This document shows, piece by piece, positions 32,680-42,007 of a DNA stretch of 64,000 bases (positions within the stretch are counted from its first letter, which is position 1; each line of letters begins with the position of its first letter). The stretch comes from JBBCJR01 sp037190805. Lineage in GTDB: Bacteria > Pseudomonadota > Alphaproteobacteria > Sphingomonadales > Sphingomonadaceae. The stretch is taken from contig JBBCJR010000021.1 in assembly GCA_037190805.1 (NCBI GenBank), positions 1-64,000 on the forward strand, written 5' to 3'. Position numbers and translations under genes: made by a program. The notes beneath the pieces were generated by a model, which saw only the letters and a program-made list of their open reading frames with translations, did no database searches and was not told the origin of the DNA.

Positions 32680-35103
32680 TCAGAAGGCAACTTCGAAACC
32701 GAGCCTGATGCTGCGTGGCTGGAGCGGCGTGATCTGGTTCTGATCCCGGATCAGAAAGGGCGATCCCAACGCGAAGCGATTGCCTGCGGTGTCGAGCAGA
32801 TTGGTGAGCGACAGGCTCAAGCTCCGACGCGTGGTGCCGATGCGTGCTTCCAGCCCCGTGTCGAGATAGTCGCCCTGCAAACGCCCCAGGATACGGCCTA
32901 TACCTAGCGTCGACTGACCTATGTATCGGCCATAGCCCGTCACCTCTAGCCGCGTGTCGCCGTCACCCAGCGGCGTGTTGTACGTGAAGCCGACCCGGCC
33001 ACTCTTGTCGGCGACGTTGGGCAGGCGGCTCTGATTGATTTCCTGGACTGAACTGGGCAGCGTCGCGAAGGCTGGCTGCACCACGCGGCTGCTGTTGAGG
33101 TAGAAGGACGCCTCCAGCGACAGGGAAGAGGTGGGGCGCCACTTGATCGCCGAGCCAAACGAGAGGACGCGGCCATCGCCGATGTTGACCGTAGTGGGAA
33201 AGCCGAAACCATCGACGACGTCGGCCTGAATATGCTTCCAGTCGGTCCAGGAGGCGGTCAGCGTCGTCTCGAACCGCTCCGTGACGAGGCGCGCGCCGCC
33301 CTCCATCGTCTCGATCCGGTCACCGTTGAAGCGCTGGATGAAATCCTGCCGCACCGCGATGCCGCCCGGCCGAAAACCCTGTTGATAGCGCGCGAACACG
33401 GTCCACTGGTCGTCCGGGCGATAGGAGATCGCGGCTGAGGGTAGTAACCGGGTCTCGGACCGGGTGGTTTCCGCGCTGGGATCAACGCGCAGGGCGATCG
33501 CGCGCATCACGTCGGTGGCGGTACCTGACAGACGCGAATGGGTCAGGCGGCCACCCAGGGTGATCGCGAAATCCTGCTGCGGGGCGATCGTGCCTTCGCC
33601 ATAAAGGGTATATTCGTCGACCTGATTGCGCACGCCCGTGAGCGCGGCGCGGTCGAAGTCGGTGCCCATGCGGCGCGTGACGCGGCCTAGATTGTGCAGC
33701 AGGCTGGCGCCGACCAGCCATCCCATGCCGTCACGGTCATGCTGGGCGAGCCGCGTTTCGGCGGTCAGCATACGGATGCGATTGTCCTGCGAGTAGGCGG
33801 CGGGCAGGGCATCGAACGCGGGCGCGAGCTCGGGGCGGGCGGCGTCGATCAGGGACGGTCCTTCGAAGGTTTCGAACACGCGCTGTCCGGCATAGCCGAA
33901 CGACGAGGTCCATTCGATCCGATGCCAGGACTTGCGCATGACCAGTTCGGCCAGCCAATAGTCGTTGCCATAGGGTTGGTCGATCGCGCTCGACCGCGTC
34001 AGGTCATCGCTGCCGCGATCCGCATATTGGCTGTCGTCACCCCGGATGCGTTGACCGAGGCCGCTCAGGTCGAATGTCCAGTCAGCCCCCGGCTGAAAGC
34101 GCAACGCGGCACGGCCGCCGATCGTGCGAACCTTGTTGACGTCGTCCAGGTTGCGTTGCGCATCGTCGATATAGCCGCCTTCGACACCACCGAAGACTAA
34201 GGCGCGGAAGCCCAGTCGCCCTTCGTCGAGAGGAAGATTGAGCACAGCGCCGCCATCCGCACCGGGGCTGCCGTGCTGGATCAATTGGCCGCCAGCCCAG
34301 GCATAACCGCTGACGTCCCGTAGATCGGGCGACTGAGGCACCACGCGCACCACGCCGCCCAGCGATCCTGCGCCGTAGAGCGTGCCTTGTGGCCCCTCAA
34401 GCACTTCGATGCTTTTGACGTCGTATAGCCGCAGGCTCGGGTCGGGCGCGCTGTAGGTGATACGGCTGTTGCCCCAATATTGGCCGACGGTGGCTTGCGT
34501 CGGGCCTACGAAGCTCGAATCCGCGATGCCGCGAATGAACAGCTTGTTGCGACCGGGGCCGACATGGGTGGAGGTGACGCTGGCAGCGCGCATCTGGATC
34601 GCATCCGTGCCGCGCAGGCCGTCGGCGACGGACAAGGTCGATCCGTCGATGATCTCTACGCCACCGGGATAGCGTGACAGGGGTACGTCGCGTTTTGTGG
34701 CGGTGACCACGATGTCGGACACGCTTGCTTCGACTGGGGGTGGCGCCGGCTCGGCGGCTGCCTGTTGCGATTTGCGAACGGCTTTGGCGAGCATCGGTCG
34801 TGGCGGTGACAGCTCGATCACATAGGTTGCGGGGGCAACTCGCCTGGCCCAGGCGCCTGTTCCGGCGAGCATCCGCTCGAGCGTCTGCGCGGTGGTATAG
34901 CGCCCCCGCACGGCACGCAGTGTCAGTTTGGCAATGCGATGGTCGCGATAGCCGATGCTGGCACGAGTCTGCAGGCCAAGCGTGCGGATGGCGTCCGCAG
35001 CGGGCGAGGCAGAAATGTCGACATCGGCGGGGCGCTCCCGGGCGTAAGCGGGCATGGCACAGGCCAGCGCGGCAAGGGGAAGCAGCCTAGCGAGGCACGC
35101 CAT
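32680..35103 (-). CDS. TonB-dependent receptor with N-terminal STN signalling domain
   Basis: An 807-residue outer membrane receptor. After a signal peptide (ACAMPAYARE near residue 25) comes an STN domain (about 28-95, VDISASPAADAIRTLGLQT...TYVIE), the part that contacts FecR-type anti-sigma factors. A Pro/Ala-rich linker, the TonB-box region (VSDIVVTATKRD), a plug (IEVLEGPQGTLYGAGSLGGVVRVV) and a barrel ending in Phe follow. The start at 35103 overlaps the fecR-like stop by 17 bp and gives a clean signal peptide; the longer reading is Arg/Cys-rich. With the fecI/fecR-like genes it forms a cell-surface signalling unit. Ligand unknown; siderophores or other polymers are possible. Confidence 0.92.
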   Translation of the reverse strand: MACLARLLPLAALACAMPAYARERPADVDISASPAADAIRTLGLQTRASIGYRDHRIAKLTLRAVRGRYTTAQTLERMLAGTGAWARRVAPATYVIELSPPRPMLAKAVRKSQQAAAEPAPPPVEASVSDIVVTATKRDVPLSRYPGGVEIIDGSTLSVADGLRGTDAIQMRAASVTSTHVGPGRNKLFIRGIADSSFVGPTQATVGQYWGNSRITYSAPDPSLRLYDVKSIEVLEGPQGTLYGAGSLGGVVRVVPQSPDLRDVSGYAWAGGQLIQHGSPGADGGAVLNLPLDEGRLGFRALVFGGVEGGYIDDAQRNLDDVNKVRTIGGRAALRFQPGADWTFDLSGLGQRIRGDDSQYADRGSDDLTRSSAIDQPYGNDYWLAELVMRKSWHRIEWTSSFGYAGQRVFETFEGPSLIDAARPELAPAFDALPAAYSQDNRIRMLTAETRLAQHDRDGMGWLVGASLLHNLGRVTRRMGTDFDRAALTGVRNQVDEYTLYGEGTIAPQQDFAITLGGRLTHSRLSGTATDVMRAIALRVDPSAETTRSETRLLPSAAISYRPDDQWTVFARYQQGFRPGGIAVRQDFIQRFNGDRIETMEGGARLVTERFETTLTASWTDWKHIQADVVDGFGFPTTVNIGDGRVLSFGSAIKWRPTSSLSLEASFYLNSSRVVQPAFATLPSSVQEINQSRLPNVADKSGRVGFTYNTPLGDGDTRLEVTGYGRYIGQSTLGIGRILGRLQGDYLDTGLEARIGTTRRSLSLSLTNLLDTAGNRFALGSPFLIRDQNQITPLQPRSIRLGFEVAF

Positions 35104-36061
35104 CGATCGGCATCGCCCTCCATGTCTGCCCCTCGCGCACGAAGCGGACGCCAAGCAACGGTCCGGCGCGTTCCATCACCTCGCCGGGTGAGCCGTTCAG
35201 CATCAACGTGCCCGAGAAGGGGAGCGATCCCGCGCTTTCGCCGATCTCGACCGGCATGCCGATGTTGCGCGACAGGTCCACCGCGACCTGACCGATCGGC
35301 GCGGCGGTATATTGCAGATAGCCCAAACGCCAGCTGCCGATTGCTTCCAGTTCGGCGGTGCGCACCACCGGAGCGGCGTTCGCCGACGCGCGGGACAGCG
35401 CTTTGCCGGCATCGAGCCGAACCTTGTGATCGGCGGTGTCGTAAATCACCACGCCTTCGGCGACGGCAACGTCGAGCGCGCCTTGCCGCTCGACCACGTT
35501 GAACACGGTGCCGGCATCGACCAACCGCGTCGTGCCGGTAAGGATGACGAAGGGATTGGCACTGTCGTGCTTGATCTCGAAGATCGCTTCGCCGCCGGTC
35601 ATCTCGATCTGCCGCGGGTTATCCGGATCGAGCCGCAACCGCGTGCCGCCGTTGAGCGTCGCCCGTGAACCATCGACAAGCGCGATGACGCGCCGTTCGC
35701 CGATGCCGGTCACGATCTCGCGAGGGGCATCGCGCAGCGCCATCCAGCCGCCGAACCCCGCCAGCACAGCAAGGCTCGCCGCGATCGCTCCGCCGCCGTA
35801 GCGCAGCACGCCACGGCGTGACGCCGGCATGTCGGCAAACCGAGGCGCGGGCTGAAGGAGGGCGGCGGGGGAGGGAACCAGCAGCTGATCGGCCCATTCG
35901 GCATCGTCGAGTGCCGAGTCATAGGCGTCGGCATGTGCCGGGTCTGCTTCGAGCCACACGGTGAAGCCATCCCAATCGGTGAACGCAGGATCGCGGACGC
36001 GGATGGCCCACAGGCGGGCCGCCTCGCGCATATCGTCCGAGAATTTCGCTTTCGTCACCAT
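35087..36061 (-). CDS. FecR-like anti-sigma factor
   Basis: A 324-residue inner membrane regulator. The N-terminal cytoplasmic domain carries the DUF4880 pattern (AARLWAIRVRDPAFTDWDGFTVWLEADPAHADAYD), followed by one membrane helix (about residues 88-108) and the periplasmic FecR domain (VTGIGERRVIALVDGSRATLNGGTRL; GEAIFEIKHDSANPFVI) plus a C-terminal STN-like part. It should hold the sigma factor encoded just upstream until the receptor signals. GAGAGGG precedes the ATG. Confidence 0.93.
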   Translation of the reverse strand: MVTKAKFSDDMREAARLWAIRVRDPAFTDWDGFTVWLEADPAHADAYDSALDDAEWADQLLVPSPAALLQPAPRFADMPASRRGVLRYGGGAIAASLAVLAGFGGWMALRDAPREIVTGIGERRVIALVDGSRATLNGGTRLRLDPDNPRQIEMTGGEAIFEIKHDSANPFVILTGTTRLVDAGTVFNVVERQGALDVAVAEGVVIYDTADHKVRLDAGKALSRASANAAPVVRTAELEAIGSWRLGYLQYTAAPIGQVAVDLSRNIGMPVEIGESAGSLPFSGTLMLNGSPGEVMERAGPLLGVRFVREGQTWRAMPIDGVPR

Positions 36062-36088
36062 TGCCCTCTCAAAACGGAGACCTGCGTG

Positions 36089-36604
36089 CTATTCCGCATC
36101 GAATTTCGCTTTTAGTTCCGCCAGGGCCCGATAAGCTTTCTGCAGGTCCTTCTCGACCGAGCTCAGGCTGACTCCCAGTTCGCGCGCGATGGCCGACTGC
36201 CCGACGCCGTCGAGCCGGTAGCGGCGGAACACTTCGGTCACGCGCGGGCCAAGCGCTGCGAGTGCCGCTTCCGCCTGCCGCAGCTGTTCTCGGGCGATCA
36301 GCCCGCGCTCGCCGCGCGGTTCCTCGGCGGGGGAGGTGCTGACCTCGTGCCATTCCTGCTGACGGCGATTGCGGCTGACATTGCTGCGTCGCCGGTCGCG
36401 CATGACGTTCTCGGCCGCACGAAACAGATAGGAGAGCGGGTCGGCGATCGGCTGTTGCGGCACCGATACGATGCGCTGCCACAGGTCCTGCAACACGTCT
36501 TCGGCATCGTCGCCGGCACCGCGCGCGCCGAGGAATCGCAGCAGCCGGCCGCGCTCGTCGAGCAGCACCCGTTGCAATCCGTTTTCCTGCGACCCCGACG
36601 TCAT
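36089..36604 (-). CDS. FecI-like ECF sigma factor
   Basis: A 171-residue extracytoplasmic function sigma factor with region 2 (DAEDVLQDLWQRIVS...DPLSYLFRAAENVMRDRRR) and region 4 (ALGPRVTEVFRRYRLDGVGQSAIARELGVSLSSVEKDLQKA). It should direct transcription of the receptor gene under control of the FecR-like partner. The ATG at 36604 is chosen; an in-frame TTG at 36640 adds 12 residues. Neither has a good ribosome site. fecR begins 27 bp after the stop. Confidence 0.92.
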   Translation of the reverse strand: MTSGSQENGLQRVLLDERGRLLRFLGARGAGDDAEDVLQDLWQRIVSVPQQPIADPLSYLFRAAENVMRDRRRSNVSRNRRQQEWHEVSTSPAEEPRGERGLIAREQLRQAEAALAALGPRVTEVFRRYRLDGVGQSAIARELGVSLSSVEKDLQKAYRALAELKAKFDAE

Positions 36605-36669
36605 CCGTGCGCCCAAAGCATTTCTGGAAGGGCCTGCCAAGATAAATCGGGAGGCGTGTTTTGCTACGG

Positions 36670-37266
36670 CTATTTGCGTGGCGGTTCTGCGGCGATCTCG
36701 AATTTTCCCGGCAGGTCGGTGCCGAGCCCTGCCGAATCCCGCGCTATCGCAAAGGCTGAGCGGAAAGGCGGCTGTGCTGGCGCGGGCGTCCGTCGCATCG
36801 GATAGACCCTTCGGGGTGCCGGCATAGTCTCAGACAGATAATGGAGAGGATCGACGTGGCGGCCATCGACCAGCAGTTCGAAATGAAGATGATTGCCGGT
36901 CGAGCGCCCGGTCGACCCCATGAGCGCGATCGTCTCGCCCTGCGCCAACGCCATCCCGGGCACGACGAGGATGCGCGACAAATGGCCATAGCGGGTGACC
37001 GATCCGTCAGCGTGGGCGATCTCGATCAGGTTGCCATGCCCGCCTCGCCGTCCGGCGAAGCGCACCGTACCCGCTGCTGCCGCCATCACCGTCGTGCCAG
37101 GTGGCCCCGGAATGTCGATCCCGCGATGGAGCGCAGCATCACCGTTCAACGGATCGGAGCGTGTCCCGAAATAGGATGAGATGCGCGGCAGCGCGTCGCC
37201 GCTGCGGGCCTGGACCGGCGCAGCGGCGAGCAAGGCGATGGACAAGGCGGCCAGGCGTGATCCCAT
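36670..37266 (-). CDS. Secreted M23 (LytM-type) metallopeptidase
   Basis: A 198-residue exported peptidase or peptidase-like cell-wall protein. The signal peptide ends near PVQARS (residue 21). One M23 domain covers most of the rest, with all zinc and catalytic residues present: H47 and D51 (HRGIDIPG), H95 (YGHL) and H126/H128 (NHLHFE). It should therefore be active on peptidoglycan cross-links, unlike EnvC-type members. The C-terminal 45 residues are Arg/Pro-rich. The minus-strand frame stays open far upstream, but only this part has family sequence and a signal peptide. It is divergent from the polysaccharide operon. Confidence 0.9.
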   Translation of the reverse strand: MGSRLAALSIALLAAAPVQARSGDALPRISSYFGTRSDPLNGDAALHRGIDIPGPPGTTVMAAAAGTVRFAGRRGGHGNLIEIAHADGSVTRYGHLSRILVVPGMALAQGETIALMGSTGRSTGNHLHFELLVDGRHVDPLHYLSETMPAPRRVYPMRRTPAPAQPPFRSAFAIARDSAGLGTDLPGKFEIAAEPPRK

Positions 37267-37389
37267 GGCGCTGAAACGGAATCGCGCGCCTTGCTCCGCA
37301 ATCGGTGCCCGCGAATTTCCCTTTACGGCTTTCCTCCAGCGGCCGCGTCTTCCTCCTAGTTCACGCTTTGCAACGAGGAGGGCCATGCC

Positions 37390-38202
37390 ATGAACCCCAC
37401 CGAACACCGCATGCTCGACATGCTCAAAAAGGGCCGTGATCACTATGGCGTGGTTGCCGTGAAAGCCGAATTCGAGGCAGAAGGCACACGCCCCGACGAG
37501 TTTTTGCGCCTCCTGGAAATTACGCGCCGCGCCGACCTCAAGGTCGCGCTCAAGATCGGTGGCTGCGAGGCGATTTCCGACCTTCACGCCGCGCGCCTCT
37601 ATGGCATTGACTACATCATCGCGCCGATGGTCGAGACGCCCTATGCGCTGACCAAGTTCGCCGACGCGCGCGACAAGGTGTTCGGTGCGGGGAAAAGCGA
37701 CACCGACTTCCTGTTCAATCTCGAAACCGAAATGACCCTTCAGGCTCTGGACGCGATGGTGCCGATCGCGCGCGAGCGGGTTGACGGGATCGTGTTCGGC
37801 CGCGTCGATTTCACCCTGTCGCGGGGCATGCCGCGCGGTGCGATCAACGACCGTTCGATCACCGATGCGGTGCTGATCACCGCCGAGGCGTGCCGTGCCA
37901 ACGATCTGGAACTGGTGGTAGGCGGATCGGTCGCGGTCGAGGCGCTGGATGCGCTGCGTGAAATCCGCAGCGTTCGGCTCGACCGGTTCGAAACGCGCAA
38001 GGTCGTGTTCGACGGCGCAGCAGCGGAGGCGGCGGATTTCGAGGATGCGGTGGCCAATGCAGTGGCGTTCGAGCTTGCCTGGCTGGAGAACAAGGCGGAC
38101 TATTACGGCGTTATCGCGGCGGAGGATCGTGCCCGCATCACGATGATGCGCGATCGCGCCGCCAAGGCCGCTCAGCGCCGACTGACCAGTGTGGCCGCCT
38201 GA
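37390..38202 (+). CDS. HpcH/HpaI-family aldolase
   Basis: A 270-residue class II pyruvate-aldolase-like TIM barrel (HpcH/HpaI/citrate lyase beta superfamily). Visible family blocks are VAVKAEFEAEG, LKIGGCEA (metal/pyruvate loop), APMVETPYA (metal ligand Glu) and GIVFGRVDFTLSRG (Asp ligand). Such enzymes make or cleave 2-keto-3-deoxy compounds using pyruvate. As first gene of the polysaccharide operon it may make a keto-sugar acid precursor; no substrate can be assigned. GAGGAGGG lies just before the ATG, and the next gene follows after three bases. Confidence 0.82.
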   Translation: MNPTEHRMLDMLKKGRDHYGVVAVKAEFEAEGTRPDEFLRLLEITRRADLKVALKIGGCEAISDLHAARLYGIDYIIAPMVETPYALTKFADARDKVFGAGKSDTDFLFNLETEMTLQALDAMVPIARERVDGIVFGRVDFTLSRGMPRGAINDRSITDAVLITAEACRANDLELVVGGSVAVEALDALREIRSVRLDRFETRKVVFDGAAAEAADFEDAVANAVAFELAWLENKADYYGVIAAEDRARITMMRDRAAKAAQRRLTSVAA

Positions 38203-38205
38203 GGC

Positions 38206-39036
38206 ATGGCGTTGCTGGCAGAGGTCGCCGCGCTGATGCGCGAGGTGGCGGAGGTCGCGGTGCTGCCGCGTTTCCGCAGTCTCGCCGCGCATGAGATTGT
38301 CGAGAAGAGTCCCGGTGAGCTGGTCACCAGCGCCGATCGCGAGGCCGAATTGCGCCTGCGTGACGGGCTTGACCGGCTCGGCGTCGGTGCGCGCGTGGTG
38401 GGGGAGGAGGCCGCCGCCGAAACTCCTGCGCTGCTCGACGGGATTGGTGATGGTCTTGTCTGGCTGGTCGATCCGCTCGATGGGACGGCCAATTTCGCTG
38501 CCGGGCGGGAACCGTTCGGGATGATGGTTGCGCTGGTCGATGATGGTGTGCCGATCGCCGGCTGGATGTTCGATCCGATCAGTGGCCGGATGTGCCAAGC
38601 GGCGCGTGGGCTGGGCGCGACGATCGACGGGGTTGCGGTGCGGACCCATATCCCGACCGGAACACAGCCGGTGGCGTCGCTCGCCACGCAGTTCATGTCG
38701 GCGGACCGCCGCGCGCGCGTTCATGCACGGGCGGAGCGCGACTTTACCCTGATGCCGATCCCGCGCTGCGCGGCGGAGAGCTATCCGCGGCTGGCGCTGG
38801 GGCAAAATCACGTTGCACTATTCCAGCGCATTCTGCCGTGGGATCACGCCGCCGGCGTGCTGTTCATCGAGGAGGCCGGCGGACGTGCGGCGCATTGGGA
38901 CGGCCAGCCCTATCGCGTCGGCAGCGCCTCGTCGGGATTGCTGGTCGCTGCCAGCGAGGACCTCTGGGGCCACGCCGCGAAGAGTTTTCTCGACGCGGTT
39001 ATCCCCGCACAGGCGCTGCAAGTTCTCGCCGCATGA
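38206..39036 (+). CDS. Inositol monophosphatase family protein
   Basis: A 276-residue lithium-sensitive-type sugar phosphatase. The metal-binding motifs are all present: GEE (about residue 65), WLVDPLDGTANF (about 86-97) and LPWDHAAGVLFIEEAGG (about 207-225). In this operon it probably removes phosphate from a sugar or sugar-acid precursor, perhaps the product made with the preceding aldolase; HisN-type and CysQ-type roles are alternatives. Its stop overlaps the export gene start. Confidence 0.85.
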   Translation: MALLAEVAALMREVAEVAVLPRFRSLAAHEIVEKSPGELVTSADREAELRLRDGLDRLGVGARVVGEEAAAETPALLDGIGDGLVWLVDPLDGTANFAAGREPFGMMVALVDDGVPIAGWMFDPISGRMCQAARGLGATIDGVAVRTHIPTGTQPVASLATQFMSADRRARVHARAERDFTLMPIPRCAAESYPRLALGQNHVALFQRILPWDHAAGVLFIEEAGGRAAHWDGQPYRVGSASSGLLVAASEDLWGHAAKSFLDAVIPAQALQVLAA

Positions 39037-40892
39037 TCCGGATCGTATTGTTTTGCGGCGTCTCGGCCGCGCTGACGCTGGTCTCCATGCCTGTTGCCGC
39101 CCAGTTCGTATCTCCCGTCGCGAGACAGGCGCAGGGGCAAGTGGCCGAGGGCCTGCGCGTCGCGCCCAATATCGCCGTCCCGCAGGTCGAGCCGTCCGCC
39201 GGTTATCAGCCGGCGGTGATCGAGACACCGGCAATGCCCGCCGATCAGTCCGAGATGCCTGAAGCCGTAGCCCCAGCGCCGCGGACCGCCGAGACTCCCG
39301 GCAGCGAGTTCGAACGCTATGTGTCGAGCATCGCGGGCAAGCCGCTACGCCGCTTCGGCGCCGAGCTGCTCGTGCCCGAGGCGCGGGATTTCACCGCGCC
39401 CAGCACGGTTGCGGTGCCGGTCGATTATCGTATCAACCCTGGTGATCAGCTCCAGCTCGGCCTGACCGGGTCGGTGCAGTCGTCCGCGCGCCTGACCGTG
39501 GACAGCGAGGGGCGGGTGTTCGTGCCCCGCGTCGGAGCGATTACCGTTGGCGGTGTGCGCTATGGCGATGTGCGCGCGGTGATCGCCGATCAGGTATCGC
39601 GTCAGTATCGCGGGTTCGATCTCGAAGTGACCGTCGCCCGGCTGCGCGGCATCACCGTTTATGTGACGGGCTTCGCGCAGCGCCCAGGATCCTACACGGT
39701 CAGCAGTCTGTCGACCCTGGTCAATGCCGTGCTTGCGGCGGGCGGGCCGGCGGACGGCGGCAGCTTCCGTTCGATCCAGTTGCGCCGCGACGGGAATCTG
39801 GTCTCCGATTTCGATCTTTACGATCTGCTGCTCAACGGGAACAAGACCGGCGATGCTGCGCTCCAGAACGGTGACGTCATCCATATCGCGCCGGCCGGCG
39901 CCCAGGTCGCGGTTGTCGGCAGCGTCAACCGCGAGGCGATCTTCGAGGTCGGTCCCGGCGAGACCCTGGCCGATGCCGTGCGCTATTCGGGCGGGCTCAG
40001 CACCGTCGCTGACGACAGCCGCTTGCTGGTCTTCGACTCGCTCGGGCGCACCAATGGCTGGCAGCAGCTGACATCAGCCGAGGCGGGGGTGCGGGTCGCC
40101 AGGCGCGGTGACATCGTCCGTGTTCTCTCGGACATCGGCATCGCGCGTCCGGTCGGCACGCAGCCCGTGCTGGTCACGATCAGCGGCGAAGTGGCCAAGC
40201 CGGGACGCTATTACGTCACGCCTGGAACGCGCCTCGCGGACGTGGTGGCGCAGGCGGGTGGATTGACCGCGCAAGCCTTTCCTTATGCCGGCGTGATCAC
40301 GCGCGAGAGCGTCAAGGCGCAGCAGCGCGAGAGTTTCGACCGCGCGATCAATGACATGGAGCTCCTGCTGACCACGCAGCCACTGGTTTCGGCCAATCGC
40401 GCGCAACTGTCCACGCCGGCCAACGCTCAGCTGATCAACGCGGCGGTCGAACAGATGCGCAAGCGCGAGCCGACCGGCCGGCTGGTGTTCGACATGCCGG
40501 TGACGGCATCGGTGCTGCCAGGCGACCTCATCCTCGAGAACAATGATAGCGTTCATGTGCCGACGCGGCCGGTGACGATCGGCGTATTCGGCGCGGTCGC
40601 CAGCCCCGCGTCGTTCGCCTATCGCGAGGGTCAGAAGATCGGCGACGCGATCCGCACCGCCGGCGGCGTCCAGAAGCTGGGCGACAAGAGCGGGATCTTC
40701 GTGATCCGCGCCAACGGCACGGTGTTGTCCAACGGACGACGTGTGATTGGTGCGCCGGCGTTGCCGGGTGACCTGATCTATGTGCCGGTCGATGCCAGCC
40801 GCGGCGAATTCTGGGCACGGCTGCGCGATATCACCAGCAGCATCTTCACGCCCGTGATCGGCGCCGCGACGATCAGGGCGGCGGTGCAATGA
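39033..40892 (+). CDS. Outer membrane polysaccharide export protein (OPX/Wza-like, SLBB domains)
   Basis: A 619-residue exported protein. The signal peptide ends near PVAAQ (residue 24). A Poly_export domain (about 130-215, VDYRINPGDQLQLGLTGSVQSSARLTVDSEGRVFVPRVG) is followed by several SLBB/soluble ligand-binding beta-grasp repeats (VYVTGFAQRPGSY, VAVVGSVNREAIF, VTISGEVAKPGRY, IGVFGAVASPASF). No lipobox is seen, so it is not a lipoprotein like E. coli Wza. It should form the periplasmic/outer membrane exit channel. ATGA overlaps link it to both neighbours. Confidence 0.92.
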   Translation: MIRIVLFCGVSAALTLVSMPVAAQFVSPVARQAQGQVAEGLRVAPNIAVPQVEPSAGYQPAVIETPAMPADQSEMPEAVAPAPRTAETPGSEFERYVSSIAGKPLRRFGAELLVPEARDFTAPSTVAVPVDYRINPGDQLQLGLTGSVQSSARLTVDSEGRVFVPRVGAITVGGVRYGDVRAVIADQVSRQYRGFDLEVTVARLRGITVYVTGFAQRPGSYTVSSLSTLVNAVLAAGGPADGGSFRSIQLRRDGNLVSDFDLYDLLLNGNKTGDAALQNGDVIHIAPAGAQVAVVGSVNREAIFEVGPGETLADAVRYSGGLSTVADDSRLLVFDSLGRTNGWQQLTSAEAGVRVARRGDIVRVLSDIGIARPVGTQPVLVTISGEVAKPGRYYVTPGTRLADVVAQAGGLTAQAFPYAGVITRESVKAQQRESFDRAINDMELLLTTQPLVSANRAQLSTPANAQLINAAVEQMRKREPTGRLVFDMPVTASVLPGDLILENNDSVHVPTRPVTIGVFGAVASPASFAYREGQKIGDAIRTAGGVQKLGDKSGIFVIRANGTVLSNGRRVIGAPALPGDLIYVPVDASRGEFWARLRDITSSIFTPVIGAATIRAAVQ

Positions 40893-42007
40893 CCGTGATC
40901 CTCGAACGGGCGCGCATGGCGATCGCCGACGCGCGATGGCGGCGACGCGCCTATGTTGTGCTGATGCTGGTACTCGGGGTGCTATCCGTCGTGCCGCAGC
41001 CTTACATCGCCCGCGCCAAGATCGTGCCGCAGGACAGCAACAGCATTGGCCTGGGGTCGATGATGAACGCGCTGGGTGGCCAGTTGCAGGGTTTCGCCGC
41101 GCTGCTCGGTGGGGCCAAGCAGCCGGTCGACCTTTACCTCGCGGTGGCGCGGGGCAGCGAGGTGACCACCGCGGTAATCCGTTCGCTCAAGCTCGATGGC
41201 CCCGACCAATATGGCTCTGACCGTGCCGCGCGGCTCAAGCTGCTAAAGAAGGTCGATATTCACTCGCTGACCGGCGGCGTTCTCGAAGTCGAGGCACGCA
41301 CCCATGACCCGGTCGAGGCCGAGGCGCTGACCCGTGCCTATGTCGACGCGATCACCGCCCGGCTGAACACGCTTGGCCGCGACCGCGTCATGCGTAAGCG
41401 CCAGATCGTCATGGCTCGTTTTCGCGAGGCCGGGGAGCGTGTTGCCAAGGCTGAGACCGCGCTCACCGCCTTCCGCCGCGACAATAACCTCGCCGAGCCT
41501 GAGGCGCAGCTTGGCTCGGCGCTGTCGCTGCGCGCGGGTTTACAGGCGCAGCTTCAGGCTAAACTGGTGGAGCTGCAGACGCTCCAGCGCTTTCAGGGCG
41601 CCCAGAACCCGCAGCTTCAGGCTGTTCAGTCCGAGGTCGCGGCGCTGCGTCAGCAGATCGCGCGCAGTGCCGCGCCAAGCATCGATGCCGCCGGACCCAA
41701 TGTCGCCGGCCTGTCGGAAACGTCGGGCCGTTACCTCGATCTCTATCGTGACTATCGCTTTGCACAGGCGCTGTACGAGGTTTACTCGCGCTCGTCAGAG
41801 GAAGTGGCGGTCGAGGCGCTGGCAGCGGAGACCGCGTCGGACGCGCAGGTGATCGAAGCGGCGCACGTCGATCCCGACCGCAAGTATAATATTTCCGCCG
41901 TCGCATTGCTCGCTCTGGTGATTCTGCTTGCGGCCTTCACCGAGGTCTATGCGCCGGCAACCGGCATGCGGCTGCCGCTGATCGATGGCCGGAACCCGCG
42001 ACCGTGA
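40889..42007 (+). CDS. Wzz/KpsE-like polysaccharide co-polymerase
   Basis: A 372-residue inner membrane protein with two membrane helices (about 20-40 and 340-358) flanking a large periplasmic region with coiled-coil (about 170-270, FREAGERVAKAETALTAFRRDNNLAEPE...LQAQLQAKLVELQTLQ). This is the layout of polysaccharide co-polymerases that set chain length. No tyrosine-kinase domain is attached. It should work with the export protein encoded just upstream. Confidence 0.88.
   Translation: MTVILERARMAIADARWRRRAYVVLMLVLGVLSVVPQPYIARAKIVPQDSNSIGLGSMMNALGGQLQGFAALLGGAKQPVDLYLAVARGSEVTTAVIRSLKLDGPDQYGSDRAARLKLLKKVDIHSLTGGVLEVEARTHDPVEAEALTRAYVDAITARLNTLGRDRVMRKRQIVMARFREAGERVAKAETALTAFRRDNNLAEPEAQLGSALSLRAGLQAQLQAKLVELQTLQRFQGAQNPQLQAVQSEVAALRQQIARSAAPSIDAAGPNVAGLSETSGRYLDLYRDYRFAQALYEVYSRSSEEVAVEALAAETASDAQVIEAAHVDPDRKYNISAVALLALVILLAAFTEVYAPATGMRLPLIDGRNPRP

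Noticed and set aside
36605..36640. TTG start adding 12 residues to the ECF sigma factor
   Set aside because: No ribosome site, and the extra residues are not typical; the ATG at 36604 is preferred, though not proven.
37267..38811. Long upstream extension of the M23 peptidase frame on the minus strand
   Set aside because: It is antisense to the aldolase and phosphatase genes and lacks family sequence; the signal peptide begins at 37266.
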